Part shown: in pieces, positions 62,011 to 64,000 of the stretch
How the letters are laid out: every line of letters begins with the position of its first letter
Position numbering within the stretch: the first letter of the stretch is position 1
Origin: Bacteroidales bacterium
GTDB lineage: Bacteria; Bacteroidota; Bacteroidia; Bacteroidales; UBA1402
Length of the DNA: 64,000 nucleotides
Direction: 5' to 3'
NCBI GenBank assembly: GCA_021373135.1
Contig: JAJFTH010000003.1
Location: 496,001-560,000 of the forward strand
The notes under the pieces: model-generated
What the model was told of the DNA's origin: nothing
The model's input: the letters and a program-made list of their open reading frames with translations, nothing else
Databases searched by the model: none
Program-made: the position numbers and the translations under genes

Positions 62011-64000
62011 TTATAGGATCGCTTTGACTTGTTTGTATACATTTTCACCGGTGAATCCCAGTTTTTCATCCAAGACTTTGTAAGGTGCGGAAAAACCAAA
62101 GGATTCAAGTCCCCAGATGCTGCCATTTTCACCAACCAAACCCTGTAAGTTGACGGGCAAACCGGCTGTCAGGCCAAAGCGTTTAACGCCGACCGGCAAA
62201 ACCGAAGCCTGATATTCGGCAGACTGGCTGCGGAAAAGGCCTTCTGAAGGCACAGAAACGATGCGAACCTTGATACCGTCTTTGCGGAGCAATTCTGCAC
62301 CATCCACCAAGGTGGAAACTTCAGAACCGGAAGCGAGCAAAACAACATCAGGATTTCCGTCACAGGAAACCACATAAGCACCTTTTGAAACCTGTAACGC
62401 CTGTTGGTAACTGCTGCCGGGCAAATCTTTGATGTTTTGGCGGCTAAAGATAAATCCAGTCGGAGTCTTGGTATTTTCCATCGCCAGTTGATAGGCGACG
62501 GTGCATTCGTTTGAATCAGCAGGACGGAGTACCAGCATGGAATTATCTCCACTGTGATTTTTGAGCTTTTCCATCAGACGGATCTGGGCTTCCTGTTCCA
62601 CAGGTTCGTGAGTTGGTCCATCCTCACCGACACGAAAAGCGTCGTGTGTCCAGATAAACTTCACCGGAACCTCCATCAGGGCAGCCATCCGTATGGCCGG
62701 TTTCATATAATCTGAAAAAACGAAAAATGTTCCACAAGCAGGAATCACACCTCCGTGAAGCCCCATACCTATACAAACGCAAGCCATAGTCAGCTCGGCC
62801 ACGCCAGCCTGGAGGAATGCTCCGCTGAAATCATCCTTAGTCATGGCTTTGGTCTTTTTCAGAAAACCGTCAGTTTTGTCAGAATTGGACAAGTCGGCTG
62901 AAGCGACAACCATATTTTCAACATGCTGTGCAAGATAGCCTAAGACAGTCGCAGAAGCGGCTCTAGTTGCCTGACCGGATTTTTGTTCAATTTTTGTCCA
63001 GTCAATTTCAGGTGCCGCACCGGAGAACCATTTTTCCATTTTGGCCGCTGCTTCCGGATTCCCGGCAGCCCATTCCGCTTTGGCAGCATGACGTTTGGCT
63101 ACAATTCCTTCGAGCTCTTCGGCGCGTTTGGCATAAAGTTCTGCCACTTCAGGGAATATGGCGAAAGGCTCTTCGGGATTTCCACCCAGATTCTTGATAC
63201 TCTCTTCAAAACTGGCACCTGATTCACCAAGCGGCGCACCATGTGTGGCACATTTATTTTCGAAACTGCTTCCGTCAGGGGCGACAGCTCCTTTACCCAT
63301 CACTGTTTTACCGATGATCAGGGTTGGCTTTCCCTGAACAGCCTGGGCTTTCTTTAATGCTTTACGGATTTGCCCCAAATCGTTGCCATTGATTTCCATC
63401 ACTTCCCAACCCCAGGATTTGTATTTGGCTGCCGTATTTTCGCTTGTTACCACACAGGTCGCTGTAGATAGCTGGATATCATTGGAATCGTAGAACATGA
63501 TCAGGTTGTCCAATCCAAGATGACCGGCCAAACGACCTGCTCCCTGAGAAATTTCTTCTTCGATACCGCCATCAGAAATGTAAGTATAAATAGTCTGCCC
63601 CATTTGTTCTCCGAATTTCGTCTTCAGAAATTTGGCGGCGATAGCTGCTCCTACTGCAAAAGTATGGCCTTGACCCAACGGGCCTGAGGTATTTTCAATA
63701 CCTTTTTCAACAGAAACTTCAGGATGACCCGGCGTAGAACTCCCCCACTGACGAAACTGTTTTAGTTCATCCAGCGTGAATTTTCCGACAAGAGCCAATT
63801 GAGCATATAACATTGGTGACATGTGACCCGGATCCAGGAAAAATCGGTCACGACCTTCCCATTTAGGATTTTTCGGATCATAAACCAAAAATTCAGAAAA
63901 AAGGACGTTTATAAAATCAGCACCACCCATTGCGCCTCCCGGATGACCTGATTTGGCTTTTTCCACCATCGAAGCAGCCAATATCCTGATATTATCTGCT
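62011..64000 (-). CDS. tkt: Transketolase (5' end outside window)
   Basis: Transketolase moves two-carbon units in the pentose phosphate pathway with thiamine diphosphate. About 662 residues are visible; the frame is open to the window edge with ADNIRILAASMVEKAKSGHPGGAMG, so a few N-terminal residues are missing. The GDG-type ThDP motif appears as YTYISDGGIEEEISQGAG. WGWEVMEINGNDL, TLIIGKTVMGKGA, THDAFRVGEDGPTHEPVEQ and GLESFGFSAPYKVLDEKLG follow. It precedes rpiB, with a terminator between them. Confidence 0.96.
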   Translation of the reverse strand, partial: ADNIRILAASMVEKAKSGHPGGAMGGADFINVLFSEFLVYDPKNPKWEGRDRFFLDPGHMSPMLYAQLALVGKFTLDELKQFRQWGSSTPGHPEVSVEKGIENTSGPLGQGHTFAVGAAIAAKFLKTKFGEQMGQTIYTYISDGGIEEEISQGAGRLAGHLGLDNLIMFYDSNDIQLSTATCVVTSENTAAKYKSWGWEVMEINGNDLGQIRKALKKAQAVQGKPTLIIGKTVMGKGAVAPDGSSFENKCATHGAPLGESGASFEESIKNLGGNPEEPFAIFPEVAELYAKRAEELEGIVAKRHAAKAEWAAGNPEAAAKMEKWFSGAAPEIDWTKIEQKSGQATRAASATVLGYLAQHVENMVVASADLSNSDKTDGFLKKTKAMTKDDFSGAFLQAGVAELTMACVCIGMGLHGGVIPACGTFFVFSDYMKPAIRMAALMEVPVKFIWTHDAFRVGEDGPTHEPVEQEAQIRLMEKLKNHSGDNSMLVLRPADSNECTVAYQLAMENTKTPTGFIFSRQNIKDLPGSSYQQALQVSKGAYVVSCDGNPDVVLLASGSEVSTLVDGAELLRKDGIKVRIVSVPSEGLFRSQSAEYQASVLPVGVKRFGLTAGLPVNLQGLVGENGSIWGLESFGFSAPYKVLDEKLGFTGENVYKQVKAIL

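Noticed and set aside
1..64000. tRNA, rRNA, CRISPR array, prophage or integrated element
   Set aside because: No cloverleaf-like, repeat-spacer or phage structural signals were found reading the gaps.

Overview
The window is a 64-kb stretch of chromosome from a member of the order Bacteroidales (Bacteroidota). Three things support this. The gene families are typical of the group: long NusB, PUR/DUF3276, DUF5606, DUF4494, fucose-type GDP-sugar enzymes, a carboxynorspermidine dehydrogenase, and a TPP-riboswitch TonB receptor with thiamine pyrophosphokinase. The promoters repeatedly match the Bacteroidetes primary-sigma pattern TTTG-N(17-23)-TAnnTTTG. Start codons lack Shine-Dalgarno sequences and sit behind A-rich leaders. 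Genus and species cannot be fixed from the sequence alone. Nearly everything is housekeeping or core metabolism. There is no rRNA, tRNA, CRISPR array, prophage or intact transposase.

Layout. 1-4140: mutS2 (5' end outside the window) and a YgiQ-type radical SAM gene. 4234-12486 (minus strand): nucleotide-sugar block, ugd, rfbC-rfbB-rfbA, fcl-gmd and a membrane-bound UDP-sugar 4,6-dehydratase, divided by internal -7 boxes. 12606-13091: cysteine-containing protein of unknown function. 13293-19009: menaquinone operon menF-D-B-C-E behind a strong two-box promoter. 19006-20776: unknown protein plus lipoprotein, then N-carbamoylputrescine amidase. 20777-21281: a 110-bp MITE-like repeat and a probable small RNA gene. 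21282-25198: aroE, a TPR protein and glnS. 25199-25644: a second candidate small RNA with a very strong terminator. 25645-30337: hexuronate catabolism (uxaC, kdgK, kdgA, exuT). 30421-30740: second, 320-bp copy of the MITE-like repeat.

30748-40571: CPA2 antiporter, YhcH-like protein, glycogen branching enzyme, Lrp/AsnC regulator, a TPP-riboswitch-controlled TonB receptor plus thiamine pyrophosphokinase pair, and carboxynorspermidine dehydrogenase. 40737-46939: recA, then on the minus strand nusB, yajC, ybbR-like, coaE, DUF5606, serB and an acidic small protein. 47104-56253: PUR protein, rplY, pth, hslR, a radical SAM plus glycosyltransferase pair, GNAT, a membrane protein, recR, a sodium:solute symporter, engB and a PAP2 phosphatase. 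56420-64000: an alpha-oxoamine synthase with an unusual residue, a DUF2089/YIP1/hydrolase operon with a tandem operator, DUF4494, yggS, rpiB and transketolase (5' end outside the window).

How it fits together: the nucleotide-sugar block supplies UDP-glucuronate, dTDP-4-keto-6-deoxy sugar and GDP-fucose for surface polysaccharide. The men operon feeds anaerobic respiration. The uxaC-kdgK-kdgA-exuT cluster takes hexuronate to pyruvate and glyceraldehyde 3-phosphate, with two steps missing here. aguB and the carboxynorspermidine dehydrogenase point to agmatine-to-spermidine synthesis. No large undescribed system stands out. The best candidates for something new are the paired MITE-like element with target duplications, two small RNA genes, the DUF2089 operator array and the His-to-Asp change in the oxoamine synthase.
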